In this document: one piece after another, positions 9,501 through 18,006 of the stretch | Layout: every line of letters begins with the position of its first letter | Position numbering within the stretch: the stretch's first letter is position 1 | DNA from: Symplocastrum torsivum CPER-KK1 | GTDB taxonomy: Bacteria; Cyanobacteriota; Cyanobacteriia; Cyanobacteriales; Coleofasciculaceae | DNA length: 64,000 bases | Assembly (NCBI GenBank): GCA_019358875.1 | Contig: JAHHIF010000025.1 | Coordinates: 1 to 64,000, forward strand | Direction of reading: 5' to 3' | Made by a program: the position numbers and the translations under genes | Notes under the pieces: model-generated | Databases searched by the model: none | The model's input: only the letters and a program-made list of their open reading frames with translations | What the model was told of the DNA's origin: nothing

Positions 9501-12271
9501 CCATTCGTGGTTTCGCCGCATCCTTGATAAACCACCTTGGAACTTTCACACCAGCCGAGCTTTACCTGCTATTTCAGCAGAATGGAATGCTTCAGACTCA
9601 GGGCAAAGGTAAGGGCTTTGTAAAGGCTCTCAGCACAGGACGGTTTCCGGCAGAAGAGATTGAAAAGTTTGTTAATGGTGAACCATCAATCGTTGATAAA
9701 TTCCTGCAAGATAAGCAGCTAACTCTCGAAGCGCTTGAAACTAGCGGCAATAATGACATCCCTGAGAAAGGAGATGTAACCTCTGAGGACAATCTTGACG
9801 ACCAGATTGACGAGACTGTTGAACCATCAGAAGAAGAGTACGACCTTGACCTTCCAGTTGTCCAGACGCGGGAAGTCCTGGCATCGTTAGATCACTCCGT
9901 CATATCCTCAGCCGATGAAGAAGCCGTCGAATTCCTCATCGCATCCGCAAAAGCAAAGATTTGGAAGCACGTCTTTCGTGATGAAGCCGCAGCTGTAGCG
10001 CAGGCTCAAAACTACACAGGCGACAGCTACGCCGAAAAAGTCAAATCCGAATTCCTAGACGAATATCATCGAGCCAAGAACCTCCCCATCCCAACAGGCT
10101 ACAACTTCCGTATCAACGGCAAAATAGCAGAACCCAACCTCATGCAGCGACTCGCCGCCGTTCAGGTACGCGACAAGAAACGAGTCGGCAACTGGTCAGG
10201 CACAGGTGCAGGCAAAACCCTCTCAGCCGTCCTCGCCAGTCGCGTCATTAACGCTCATCTCACCGTTATCTGCTGCCCGAACAGTGTTGTCGATGGTTGG
10301 GAAAAAGCGATTCTCGATATTTTCCCTAACAGTGTAGTTGCCAAAAAGACCTTTACACCCGATTGGAAACCTAACCCCCCAGCCTCCTCACTAAAGCTCC
10401 GGTTCCCTGCAAGGAAAGGGGAAGCAAGACTTCTCTCTCCGCTTCTGGGAGAGGTCAATGTCCCGGCAAAGGAAGAAGAAGAATTACTCCCCTCGCCTCG
10501 CAGGAGAGGGGCTGGGGGAGAGGTCAACCACTACCTCATCCTCAACTACGAGATGTTCCAACAACCCAACTCAGCCAATTGGGTTCGCACACTCATCAAC
10601 AACCAGCAAATTGACTTCATCGTTATCGACGAAATCCACTACACCAAACAGCGCCAAGCCGAAGATATCTCCAAGCGCAAGCAACTAATAAGCGCCCTCA
10701 TCACTGCCGCCGCAGAACGCAAGCCAGATTTACACATCATCGGCATGTCCGCCACCCCAGTAATCAACAACCTCCAAGAAGGCAAAAGCCTAGTCGAACT
10801 CATCACCGGAGTCCACCACAACGAACTCGACATCCGCCCAACCCTCCCCAACTGCATGAGACTCCACCAGCGACTCGTCTCGCTTGGCATACGCTGGAAG
10901 CCAGAATATAACCTCAGTTACGAGCAACTTGAGATTCCCGTAGACTGTGAGGAATTCCTCGAAGACATTCGCGCACTAGGACGCAACGGCACCCCACTCG
11001 AACTAGAGAAAATCCTCACCCGCGCCCGTTTGCCCATCATTCGCCGTCACATCAAACCCAAAACCCTCATCTATACCCACTACATCCAGGGAATAGACAA
11101 GCTACTTCGAGACGCACTAATAGAAGATGGCTGGAACGTCGGCTTTTATACAGGCGAGGTTGATTCCGATTCTAGGGCTAATATTCTTGAAGGCTTCTTG
11201 AACGGTAACGTCGATGTCCTCATCGGTTCCAGCGCCATTGGCACGGGTGTTGATGGCTTACAACAAGTATGCAACCAGCTAATCATCAACGTCCTTCCTT
11301 GGACTCATGCCGAATTCGAGCAACTCAAAGGACGCATCTACCGCCAAGGACAACGCCAAGACAAAGTAACTCTAATTATCCCTTTGACTTATGCCGATGT
11401 AAAAGGCGATCGACCTCTGGGCGGTGCCGAAGGCAATCGCTGGTCGTGGTGCGACTCCAAAATGCAACGATTGCGCTTCAAAAAATCTATCGCCGATGCT
11501 GCCGTTGATGGCATCGTTCCCGAAGGACACTTACGCACACCCGCGCAAGCTTACCAAGATATCATGGCATGGCTAGAACGCCTGGAAACTGGTCAAGTCG
11601 AAGCGATCGCCCGTCCTAAGATAGTCATTCCCCTTCCCGATGATGACCCCGCCGACGTTCAACGCCGACAGCACCGTTACGGCGACTTCTCCACCCTGAA
11701 CCGCCTCTGGAACCAAAGCCGCAGCGACACCACTCACCAACGCCTCCAGGCAAACTCAGAAGAGTGGATGCAATACCATACTTTATACCAAGAGTCAAGA
11801 AAAAGTTGGGCAATCATCCCCTACGAAGAGATGATTCGCTGGTGCCAACAACGTAGCGGCTACACTATTGGTGATTTCGGTTGCGGGGAAGCGAAACTTG
11901 CCGAGGCAGTCTCAGACCGACATACAGTTTACAGCTTCGACCATATTGCTATCAATAACAACGTGGTAGCCTGCGACATGGCTCACGTTCCCCTGAATGA
12001 TGAGGAACTGGATGTTGCCATCTTCTCCCTCTCCCTGATGGGTTCCAACTTCACCGATTACCTACGCGAGGCACACCGCACCCTCAAACTGGATGGGCAA
12101 TTGCATATTATCGAAGCAACCTCACGCTTTAAGAATCTCGCTAGATTTCACACTGACCTAGAAACTCTGGGCTTTGCCGTAATAAGCATTCAGCAAATTG
12201 CTCAGTTTACCCACATCCGCTCCATGAAGATAGAAGCTAAGGCTCGAAAGGGAAGTGAACTTAGATTCTAG
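6521..12271 (+). CDS. Giant fusion: 14 zinc-ribbon repeats + SNF2-type helicase + Rrp8-like methyltransferase
   Basis: A 1916-residue protein. Residues about 8-990 hold 14 tandem units of about 68 residues with pattern NSLAxLYPEIAxQWHP, TPDxVVAGSxKKAWWxC, DHEW and GCPFC. This is the treble-clef zinc-ribbon family (PF14311-like), each unit with Cys, His and a CPxC pair to hold zinc. An acidic linker follows. The helicase core has Walker A GTGAGKT (1227-1233), DEIH (about 1370), SAT (1410-1412) and motif VI QLKGRIYRQGQR (about 1602-1613), as in SNF2 proteins. Residues about 1740-1910 form a class I methyltransferase with DFGCGEAKLAE (1785 on) and FSLSLMGSNFTDYLREAHR, which closely resembles Rrp8-type RNA methyltransferases. 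A dispersed repeat inserts about 53 codons between the Walker A and DEIH motifs. The function is unknown; nucleic-acid surveillance or phage defence is a reasonable guess. Confidence 0.88.
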   Translation: MKDPLSITHPQIATQWHPTRNGELTPDRVVAGSHKKAWWICFSGSDHEWEAVIKSRTNGCGCPFCSGLKASVTNSLANLYPEIAKDWHPTKNGTLTPDQVVAGSEKKAWWICPNGSDHEWNASIRHRAVDGSGCPFCAGKKPSVTNSLASLYPEIAQQWHPTKNGTLTPDQVVAGSNKKAWWICSNNPEHEWEAIIGNRAKGVGCPYCANQKPSTTNSLAKLYPEISKQWHPAKNGTLTPAQVVAGSNKKAWWICPKGSDHEWEAKIGDRVKGNGCPFCRSLRPSITNSLAKLYPEIAKQWHPAKNGTLTPDQVVAGSEKKAWWICPKGSDHEWEAMIYSRASGTGCPFCAGQRVSVTNSLASLHPEIAAQWHPRKNGTLTPEQVTTGTSKKVWWKCPNGSDHEWEASIDKRTSGRGCPFCSGGRASVTNSLASLYPEIAKQWHPQRNGTFTPEQVTPGSGKKAWWKCSNGSDHEWEERITDRVHGKGCLFCNGLRPSITNSLASLYPEIAKQWHPKRNGVLTPEQVIVGSNQNAWWKCSNGSDHEWEARIADRVDGKGCPFCAGLKPSVTNSLASLYPEIAKQWHPTKNGNLTPDRVVAGSEKKAWWICPKQPDHQWKTLIVERVNGSGCPFCLVPNSLASLYPDIAQEWHPEKNEALTPQQVTVGSPQKAWWKCPKGSDHEWEASIANRVNGTGCPFCAGRQPSVTNSLASLYPEIAKQWHPKKNGSLTPDRVVAGSGKKAWWKCPNSPDHEWEAVIGSRVNGTGCPFCAGRYSSITNSLDSLYPDVAAQWHPTKNGTLTPDRVTAGSGKKVWWKCPKAPDHEWEASISNKVKGRGCPCCAGYKVSLTNSLASLYPDISKQWHPTKNGDLTPDRVVAGSNKKAWWKCPNGPDHEWEASIVNRTRLGNGCVFCAGYKTSVTNSLASLYPEVAKEWHPTKNGIRTPDQVVAGSPKKAWWRCSMDLSHEWEAAIISRTKIGAGCPACNQGWTMKAIRGFAASLINHLGTFTPAELYLLFQQNGMLQTQGKGKGFVKALSTGRFPAEEIEKFVNGEPSIVDKFLQDKQLTLEALETSGNNDIPEKGDVTSEDNLDDQIDETVEPSEEEYDLDLPVVQTREVLASLDHSVISSADEEAVEFLIASAKAKIWKHVFRDEAAAVAQAQNYTGDSYAEKVKSEFLDEYHRAKNLPIPTGYNFRINGKIAEPNLMQRLAAVQVRDKKRVGNWSGTGAGKTLSAVLASRVINAHLTVICCPNSVVDGWEKAILDIFPNSVVAKKTFTPDWKPNPPASSLKLRFPARKGEARLLSPLLGEVNVPAKEEEELLPSPRRRGAGGEVNHYLILNYEMFQQPNSANWVRTLINNQQIDFIVIDEIHYTKQRQAEDISKRKQLISALITAAAERKPDLHIIGMSATPVINNLQEGKSLVELITGVHHNELDIRPTLPNCMRLHQRLVSLGIRWKPEYNLSYEQLEIPVDCEEFLEDIRALGRNGTPLELEKILTRARLPIIRRHIKPKTLIYTHYIQGIDKLLRDALIEDGWNVGFYTGEVDSDSRANILEGFLNGNVDVLIGSSAIGTGVDGLQQVCNQLIINVLPWTHAEFEQLKGRIYRQGQRQDKVTLIIPLTYADVKGDRPLGGAEGNRWSWCDSKMQRLRFKKSIADAAVDGIVPEGHLRTPAQAYQDIMAWLERLETGQVEAIARPKIVIPLPDDDPADVQRRQHRYGDFSTLNRLWNQSRSDTTHQRLQANSEEWMQYHTLYQESRKSWAIIPYEEMIRWCQQRSGYTIGDFGCGEAKLAEAVSDRHTVYSFDHIAINNNVVACDMAHVPLNDEELDVAIFSLSLMGSNFTDYLREAHRTLKLDGQLHIIEATSRFKNLARFHTDLETLGFAVISIQQIAQFTHIRSMKIEAKARKGSELRF
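6545..9490 (+). repeat. Tandem coding repeat of about 205-216 bp, 14 units
   Basis: DNA counterpart of the zinc-ribbon array. Units are close in sequence at the DNA level (for example repeated TGGCATCC, AAAGCTTGGTGG and GGATGCCCCTTTTGT blocks). This suggests recent expansion or gene conversion. Unit 9 is shorter because its linker after CPFC is trimmed. Confidence 0.9.
10370..10528. repeat. Dispersed palindromic repeat inserted in frame in the helicase
   Basis: The ends are inverted (AACCCCCCAGCC against GGCTGGGGGAGAGG) and the interior holds further C-rich and G-rich blocks. The length is a multiple of three with no stop, so the host protein continues. The 19 bases at 10384-10402 (CTCCTCACTAAAGCTCCGG) recur exactly at 57582-57600 inside another gene. 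It encodes Pro/Arg/Glu-rich sequence unlike the helicase around it. Confidence 0.75.
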
Positions 12272-12611
12272 GATGAGGTGCAATTAGCAATCAACACTGA
12301 ATGAAGTAAAACACTGTGATAAATACAGGAGTTACACACTTGCCCCCTAAATCCCCCAATTCTGGGGGACTTTGAACTCCGGTTCCCAAAAAAATTGGGG
12401 GGCTAGAGGGGCGAGATTTATTCAACTTAGAACTTACGCAGTTTCTTGGTGAAAGCCTGATTCTGTCGTAGGGGCGCACAGCTGTGCGCCCTTACCCTGT
12501 GTTGCCGTGCGTAAGTCCTGAATATTGTTAGTCACTAGACTCGACTTTTGGCGAATAGTTCTAAGCGAGGAATCCCTTATAAAGTAGCTGCGGTATCGAG
12601 TAAAAACTTGT
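12272..12611. other. Spacer carrying a C-rich palindromic repeat and a MITE-like element
   Basis: No gene is seen. It holds a repeat at 12342-12414 (CCCCCTAAATCCCCC to TTGGGGGGCTAGAGGGG, with the word CTCCGGTTCCC shared with the insert at 10370) and the MITE-like element described separately. The promoter of the baseplate cluster probably lies in the last 90 bases. Confidence 0.6.
12429..12519. mobile_element. MITE-like element with 12-bp terminal inverted repeats
   Basis: Ends AGAACTTACGCA and TGCGTAAGTCCT are inverted repeats with one mismatch, 91 bp apart end to end. The centre has a perfect 20-bp palindrome, GGGCGCACAGCTGTGCGCCC (12472-12491). There is no coding capacity. No clear target-site duplication is seen. 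A lone copy of the end sequence (AGGACTTACGC) occurs at 36535-36545. Confidence 0.6.
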
Positions 12612-13037
12612 ATGCCAGACAGGATAGACCAGCAAAAAAATGCCTATTTGGGTCAAGGGATAGCCTTTCCCTTGCGTGTGACCGTTCAGGGAAGTTTACA
12701 GCTAAGTGCGACGGCGCGGAACATTGAGGAATCAATCCTGATTATTCTCCGGACTAATTTGGGAGAGCGAATCTATCGACCGAACTTTGGTTCACGGTTG
12801 TCAGAACTCGTGTTTGCCCCAATGAATATCCAAACGCTTCTTTTAATCCGCCTGTACGTGGAGGAAGCGCTAGAAATGTGGGAGCCTCGGATTGTTCTCG
12901 ATGCGGTTCGCACTGACCCCGATCCAGTTCGCGGTCTTGTAAACGTTACGATTGAGTACCATCCCAAAGACAGTCACGATAAGCGTAGCTTAGTTTATCC
13001 GTTCTACCTGTTGCCCCAATCCGAGTCGCTCGCCTAG
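12612..13037 (+). CDS. gp25-like baseplate wedge protein of a contractile injection system
   Basis: A 141-residue GPW/gp25 family protein: the small wedge component that ties the tail sheath to the baseplate in contractile phages, pyocins and injection systems. The family core is visible at residues 38-63, including GERIYRPNFGSRL. Length is normal for the family. It is the first gene of a same-strand cluster and is followed after five bases by the J-like gene. No tail-sheath gene precedes it. Confidence 0.88.
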   Translation: MPDRIDQQKNAYLGQGIAFPLRVTVQGSLQLSATARNIEESILIILRTNLGERIYRPNFGSRLSELVFAPMNIQTLLLIRLYVEEALEMWEPRIVLDAVRTDPDPVRGLVNVTIEYHPKDSHDKRSLVYPFYLLPQSESLA

Positions 13038-13042
13038 TTGCT

Positions 13043-15238
13043 GTGGAATTTGATTTCTTACCCAACCTGCCTAAGTCCAATCTGGATGACCGGACGTTTA
13101 AAGACCTCGTAGACGAGTGTATTTTACGCATTCCGCGCTACTGTCCAGAGTGGACGAATTACAATGCTAGCGATCCTGGAATTACCCTGGTCGAGCTATT
13201 TGCTTGGCTTACCGACCAGATGCTGTTGCGGTTTAACCAGGTGCCTCGGCGTAACTATGTGGCGTTTCTCGAACTTCTGGGTATTCGCCTCCAACCCCCA
13301 GCACCAGCGCGGACGGAGGTGACGCTCTATCTGGCAGCCGCTTTGCCTTCCTTATACCAGATTCCTGCTGGCAAAGAGGTGGCAACTGAGCGCACGGAAA
13401 CTGAAGAAGCGATTGTGTTTACAACAGACCAGCCGCTTTCAATTGGGGTTCCGAGAATTCGCCATTTTCTTACTGCCGAAACGCTGGAAGAGCGACCTCA
13501 ACTATTACGCGATCGCTTTTCCAATCTCTGGACACAAGCCTCTAATGGCAGTTGGGAAGGTCGAGAACAGCCTGTATTTAGCGATCGCCCCCAACAAGGC
13601 AATTGTTTTTACCTCGTATTTGAACCCGATCAGCCGCTAGAAGGCAATGTTCTTGCCATCACCTTACGCGGAAGACCAGCAGGTTCTACAGGTATCAATC
13701 CCGATCGTCCCCCTCGGCACTGGGAAGCCTGGAATGGCATCAGATGGCAACCCATCCTCCGCAGAAATGCAGATGATGGAACGCGAGGCTTTAGCTTTGA
13801 TGATGTATCCCAGCAACAGGAACTCAATGCGGTGCGGGAAGCGGATGTAATCCTCCATCTTCCCCAACACTGGCCTTCTACATATTTCTCTACCTATCAG
13901 GGGCGCTGGTTGCGCTGCGTTTACACCGAACCCCACACCGTTCAATCAGGTTACAGTTCGTCCCCCACATTTATGGGACTAGCAACCCGCTCAATTGGGG
14001 GAACCGTTAACGCGAGTCAATGTACGCTGGTTCAGGATGAATTGCTGGGCGAAAGTGACGGAACACCTGGTCAAACGTTTCAGCTTCAAAGTAGACCAAT
14101 CCTTCCAAGACTGGCAGAAGAGCATCTCCTCGTTACACCACCTTTAGGTTTACCTCAAGTTTGGCAGGAGGTGAGTAACTTTGCTGAGTCCGGTTCTGAA
14201 GATCGGCACTACACAATTGACTCGCTGACAGGACAGTTGCAATTTGGTCCCCTAATTCGAGAACCTGCACAACTCAAAGAGCAAACTCAGATTCGCGCCC
14301 AAACACAACAGGGTAATGGCATTTATCTAGGGGGGGAACCAGCCGCGATGCAAGTGATGGAGCGGCAGTATGGAGCAATCCCTCCGCGTGGCTCTGTGAT
14401 CCGAATGGTGGCGTACCGCACAGGAGGAGGACGACGTGGGAATGTTCAAGCCGGGACACTCCGCATTCTCAAGTCAGCCATTCCCTACGTTGCTAGTGTG
14501 GTGAATCACGAAGCGGCTCGAAACGGGGCAGATGCTGAATCGCTTGAAGATGCTGTGATTCGCGTACCAAAACTGCTGCGGACTCGCGATCGCGCCGTGA
14601 CTCCTGAAGACTTTGAACTATTGACTCTTCAAGCTGGCGATGGAGCCGTAGCGCAAGTCCGATGTCCTGCTCGTCAAACGGGTGGAGCAACAAACGGGGT
14701 CGTCAACTTATTCATCGTGCCTCAAGCCGACATCAGTGGTATCGAACGAGGACAAGGCATTAGCCCCGACCAACTCGCCTTGAGTCCACCGTTGCAGGAA
14801 AAAATCCTCGCTTATCTCGATGAACGACGGCTTCTCGGTATCCAGGTGCGGCTTCAGGAACCCGAATATGTTGGCGTTGCCGTTCAAACAGAGGTAGGAC
14901 TAGAGCCAGAGTACAATAACCCGCAATCACGGCAAGAAATCCTTCGTCGTCTCCAGGTTAGCTTGTATCAGTTTCTCAATCCCCTTACGGGGGGCGTGAA
15001 GGGCGAAGGCTGGTCGTTTGGTTGCCCCGTCTACACCTCGGATATTATTGCCTTGTTTCAGCGAACCCCAGGAGTGCGGTATTTAGGCACTGTTTTATTA
15101 TTTGAGTTACGCAAGCAAGGGCAAACCTGGGTGCGAAGCCTTGCCTCGAATGGATTAGTGGCACCGGGTTCCCACGGGCTAATTTGTTCCTGGGCCGATG
15201 AACACTTACGCTCTGGTCATGCCATTAGCCTAATATGA
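13043..15238 (+). CDS. Baseplate J/gp47-like protein (putative baseplate assembly protein)
   Basis: A 731-residue homologue of the baseplate assembly proteins found with phage-tail-like systems (TIGR02243-like). Diagnostic segments are NASDPGITLVELFAWLTD (residues 41-58) and TRDRAVTPEDFELLT (about 512), the latter typical of the J/gp47 core. Together with gp25 it should form the wedge ring around the central spike. The start is GTG just after the gp25 stop, with no Shine-Dalgarno sequence of its own, so it is probably translated by coupling. It is longer than phage gpJ (about 300), as usual for this branch. Confidence 0.87.
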   Translation: MEFDFLPNLPKSNLDDRTFKDLVDECILRIPRYCPEWTNYNASDPGITLVELFAWLTDQMLLRFNQVPRRNYVAFLELLGIRLQPPAPARTEVTLYLAAALPSLYQIPAGKEVATERTETEEAIVFTTDQPLSIGVPRIRHFLTAETLEERPQLLRDRFSNLWTQASNGSWEGREQPVFSDRPQQGNCFYLVFEPDQPLEGNVLAITLRGRPAGSTGINPDRPPRHWEAWNGIRWQPILRRNADDGTRGFSFDDVSQQQELNAVREADVILHLPQHWPSTYFSTYQGRWLRCVYTEPHTVQSGYSSSPTFMGLATRSIGGTVNASQCTLVQDELLGESDGTPGQTFQLQSRPILPRLAEEHLLVTPPLGLPQVWQEVSNFAESGSEDRHYTIDSLTGQLQFGPLIREPAQLKEQTQIRAQTQQGNGIYLGGEPAAMQVMERQYGAIPPRGSVIRMVAYRTGGGRRGNVQAGTLRILKSAIPYVASVVNHEAARNGADAESLEDAVIRVPKLLRTRDRAVTPEDFELLTLQAGDGAVAQVRCPARQTGGATNGVVNLFIVPQADISGIERGQGISPDQLALSPPLQEKILAYLDERRLLGIQVRLQEPEYVGVAVQTEVGLEPEYNNPQSRQEILRRLQVSLYQFLNPLTGGVKGEGWSFGCPVYTSDIIALFQRTPGVRYLGTVLLFELRKQGQTWVRSLASNGLVAPGSHGLICSWADEHLRSGHAISLI

Positions 15239-15448
15239 ACAAAAAAAAGGCAGATGGCAGAAGGAATTTATTCCGATACCTTCTTCACGAGCATAGGAGC
15301 AACTGCTCATGAGCAAGGGTCACAATCTCAATTGAAGGTATTTCAGTGGCTGGGAGCGACTGGGGGCTTGCATCGCCCTGACGCTCCTACCTTCTACCTT
15401 CTGCCTTCGTCACCATGAACTATGAACCATGAACCATTTTGAATTCTC

Positions 15449-16507
15449 ATGACTCAACCCCGTTCGGTTCAGACGATTAGCCTATTACTCACCCCCATGC
15501 AGCTCCCAGAGGCAGCGCCCACTCAAGCCTCAGGAGCAACTTCTGCAACGTGGACGGCTGAATCATCAAAGGTTGATGCCACGCCTCCCCTAAGTTTGGG
15601 ATTATCTCCTGGTGAACCGAGCGAAATTATTGTTCAGATTAAAAACGAGAGCGATCGCCCCCTCCAACTCGACTTTAAGATTGAAGGAGATTTTCCTCTA
15701 CAGTGGTGTCAAATTGGTCAGGAAGGCAGCGAACTTCTGGCACGGCAGCAGATGGATGCGGTTCTTTACTTTCAAATTGCCGCTGATTTTTTTGAGCAAC
15801 ACCAAAACCTCAGTTCGGATAAATCATTAAAAATCGACTATCGCGGTCAACTTCACGTTTACGCCACCCAACCCGATACGGAACAACGGCAAGTGAAGTC
15901 CGCAACCTTCAATCTCTACGTTCGTCCTCGTAGTCTTTACCTCAACTTTTTGCCATCCGTCTACCGTGAGGTGGACTTTATCGGTCGCTTGCTCAAAATC
16001 TTTGAACAAGCCTTTGAGCCAACTGTCCAAACCTTGGATGTCCTGTGGGCGCACCTTGACCCCCTAACTGCCCCCCAAGCCTTGCTGCCTTTTTTAGCTC
16101 ACTGGGTTGGTTGGCCAAGCGATGTCCCTTGGAGTACACACGAGCAACGTCGCCTGATTCGCCATGCAATGGACATTTATCGTTGGCGGGGAACTCGCCA
16201 GGGGTTAAGGCTTTACTTGCATCTTTATACTGGACTCCCTCTAGATGAGCCAGGAGTAGCAGAATCAGAAAAAGCCATTAGTATTCAAGAAGTTTTTAGC
16301 GAGGGGTTTATTTTGGGTTCTGCTCGCCTCGGACAAGAAGCCATTTTAGGAGGAGGACGACCTTATCACTTTATTGTTTGGCTACGTTGCCAAGAGCCAA
16401 AGCGAATTGATGAAGGCTTGGTACGTTCAATTATTGACCAGGAAAAACCTGCTTTTTGCACGTATGACCTGTATATTGAGGAATCATTAACAGCAGCTAA
16501 CACCTAG
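15449..16507 (+). CDS. Tail protein I-like baseplate protein with N-terminal Ig-like domain
   Basis: Residues about 155-350 match the phage P2 gpI/TIGR02242 type of tail protein: FLPSVYRE (about 167), LPFLAHWVGWP and a WRGTRQGLRLYLHLYTG motif. This protein connects wedge to tail fibre in contractile tails. The first 150 residues are a beta-sandwich-like domain with IKNESDRPLQLDFKI. The same module occurs in the two membrane proteins downstream. A 210-base spacer with short repeats precedes the gene. Confidence 0.82.
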   Translation: MTQPRSVQTISLLLTPMQLPEAAPTQASGATSATWTAESSKVDATPPLSLGLSPGEPSEIIVQIKNESDRPLQLDFKIEGDFPLQWCQIGQEGSELLARQQMDAVLYFQIAADFFEQHQNLSSDKSLKIDYRGQLHVYATQPDTEQRQVKSATFNLYVRPRSLYLNFLPSVYREVDFIGRLLKIFEQAFEPTVQTLDVLWAHLDPLTAPQALLPFLAHWVGWPSDVPWSTHEQRRLIRHAMDIYRWRGTRQGLRLYLHLYTGLPLDEPGVAESEKAISIQEVFSEGFILGSARLGQEAILGGGRPYHFIVWLRCQEPKRIDEGLVRSIIDQEKPAFCTYDLYIEESLTAANT

Positions 16508-16592
16508 CCCTTAGCTGTTGTGCGTTTAATTTGTACATAGAAACTAGCTTTCCTCATTTTGAATTTTTTAGTTTGAATTTTTAATTCTTAAA

Positions 16593-17993
16593 ATGTCTCG
16601 TTTCTTCCCCTTTCCTCCATTTCAAGCTTTTGAACGACTCCAGATCGCTGATGGTCTATTAATGACGGCACAGCGATGGAAAAGCGCTCATGATTATCAT
16701 CGACAACGGCAAAACTTTCACCACCAATCGCTACATCAACCGGGTGTCGTCTGTGGGCTAGGAGTGTCGGTGATTCCGGCTCCAATGGATGTAGCGGCTC
16801 AGTACCGAGATGGGCGCTGGTTACAAGTTCAGCCTGGAATTGCGATCGATCTACTGGGGAACCCAATCATTGTGTCCCAGCCAGAACCTTTCCGTATTCA
16901 ATCGGAGCCACCCCCTAGTCAGTCATTGGTCGTTTATTTGGTTGTTAGCTATGTTGACCCCGATCAACTGCGTCAGTCAGCAGGGAGAGAAAGCGTTCAG
17001 GAAAGGTTCCGGATTGTTGAAAAGACAAATCCAAGTGAGTTGGATGTTGAATTGTGCCGCATTCATCTCCAATCAGGAGAAGTAAGGCTTCAAACTCCAA
17101 TTGATGTCTTCTTTCCAGGAGTGAACGAGTTGGATCTACGTTACCGACAGCCAGTCTGTTCTCGACCTTTGGGGATTGTACAGGTTGCTCAGGTGACATT
17201 GGGAACTCAACAGGACAATCAGATTGCGTCTACCCTTTCTCAACTGCTTCAGGCAGTGGCAGTACTCTATCCGACATTACAAGGAGAAACTGAGATTGGG
17301 CAAATGACTCCCCAGTTCCTTGCCAATGCAGACTTATCAAACTACGACCTGCTTTACCTGCCGCGTCAATACTTACTCAGCTTTGAGCAACCCGTTATTG
17401 ACACGCTGGGGCAGTATTTAGAGCGTGGGGGAGTGCTGCTGATTGTCGTTGACTTTGAGGAGGTCAATCTAGATGAACTACTTGCGGTGAAACAAGAATT
17501 GCAGGTTGCCCTTGATAATTTGGGAGATGAGGCAGAACTGATAGTGATGCGGCAAGACTTAGAGGTAGAAATCAGCGCGATAGACGCAAACATCGCTCAG
17601 CATATTCAAGAGGTTTGTTATTCCATCAATGCTGTAGCAGAAAGAATGGGCTATTCCTTAGAAGGCGTAGGTTCTCTGAATCACCAACACCCTCTGCGGC
17701 TTCACCCGTTTTTATTCGCCCAATTTCCCCTCATTAATGGTCAACCCCTGCACCTGTTTAACTGGGGTGGGATTATCCTCATGGTCGGTAATCTCGCTCA
17801 ATGTTGGGGACTGGATGAGGCGTTGACTCTGCCACGAGAGACGATCCGAACGGCGCAAGAGATGGGTATCAATCTTTTGCATTTTGCATGGCATCGTCAT
17901 CAACTGACTCAGCTTCAGCAAGCTTCACCGTTCACGACAACTGCAAGCGAGCATACCCAAACCCTGATCGAGCAAGTACCAGTTATTGAGTAG
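16593..17993 (+). CDS. Injection-system-linked accessory protein with DUF4159-like C-terminal part
   Basis: A 466-residue protein. The N-terminal part (QIADGLLMTAQRWKSAHDYH, HQPGVVCGLGVSV, then LQVQPGIAIDLLGNPIIV) follows a pattern I associate with proteins coded beside phage-tail-like baseplate genes. Residues about 225-300 (LSNYDLLYLPRQYL, YLERGGVLLIVVDFE) resemble DUF4159. A coiled-coil-like segment follows. No signal peptide or membrane span is present. Its stop overlaps the neighbourhood of the next start, so the two are probably co-translated. The exact role is unknown. Confidence 0.6.
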   Translation: MSRFFPFPPFQAFERLQIADGLLMTAQRWKSAHDYHRQRQNFHHQSLHQPGVVCGLGVSVIPAPMDVAAQYRDGRWLQVQPGIAIDLLGNPIIVSQPEPFRIQSEPPPSQSLVVYLVVSYVDPDQLRQSAGRESVQERFRIVEKTNPSELDVELCRIHLQSGEVRLQTPIDVFFPGVNELDLRYRQPVCSRPLGIVQVAQVTLGTQQDNQIASTLSQLLQAVAVLYPTLQGETEIGQMTPQFLANADLSNYDLLYLPRQYLLSFEQPVIDTLGQYLERGGVLLIVVDFEEVNLDELLAVKQELQVALDNLGDEAELIVMRQDLEVEISAIDANIAQHIQEVCYSINAVAERMGYSLEGVGSLNHQHPLRLHPFLFAQFPLINGQPLHLFNWGGIILMVGNLAQCWGLDEALTLPRETIRTAQEMGINLLHFAWHRHQLTQLQQASPFTTTASEHTQTLIEQVPVIE

Positions 17994-18006
17994 GGGTTTT
18001 GAGCGG

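Noticed and set aside
6521-12271. DISARM or BREX component
   Set aside because: The helicase and methyltransferase are fused here and none of the usual partner genes (PLD, PglZ, BrxC, DrmB) is nearby. The methyltransferase looks Rrp8-like rather than a DNA adenine or cytosine type.
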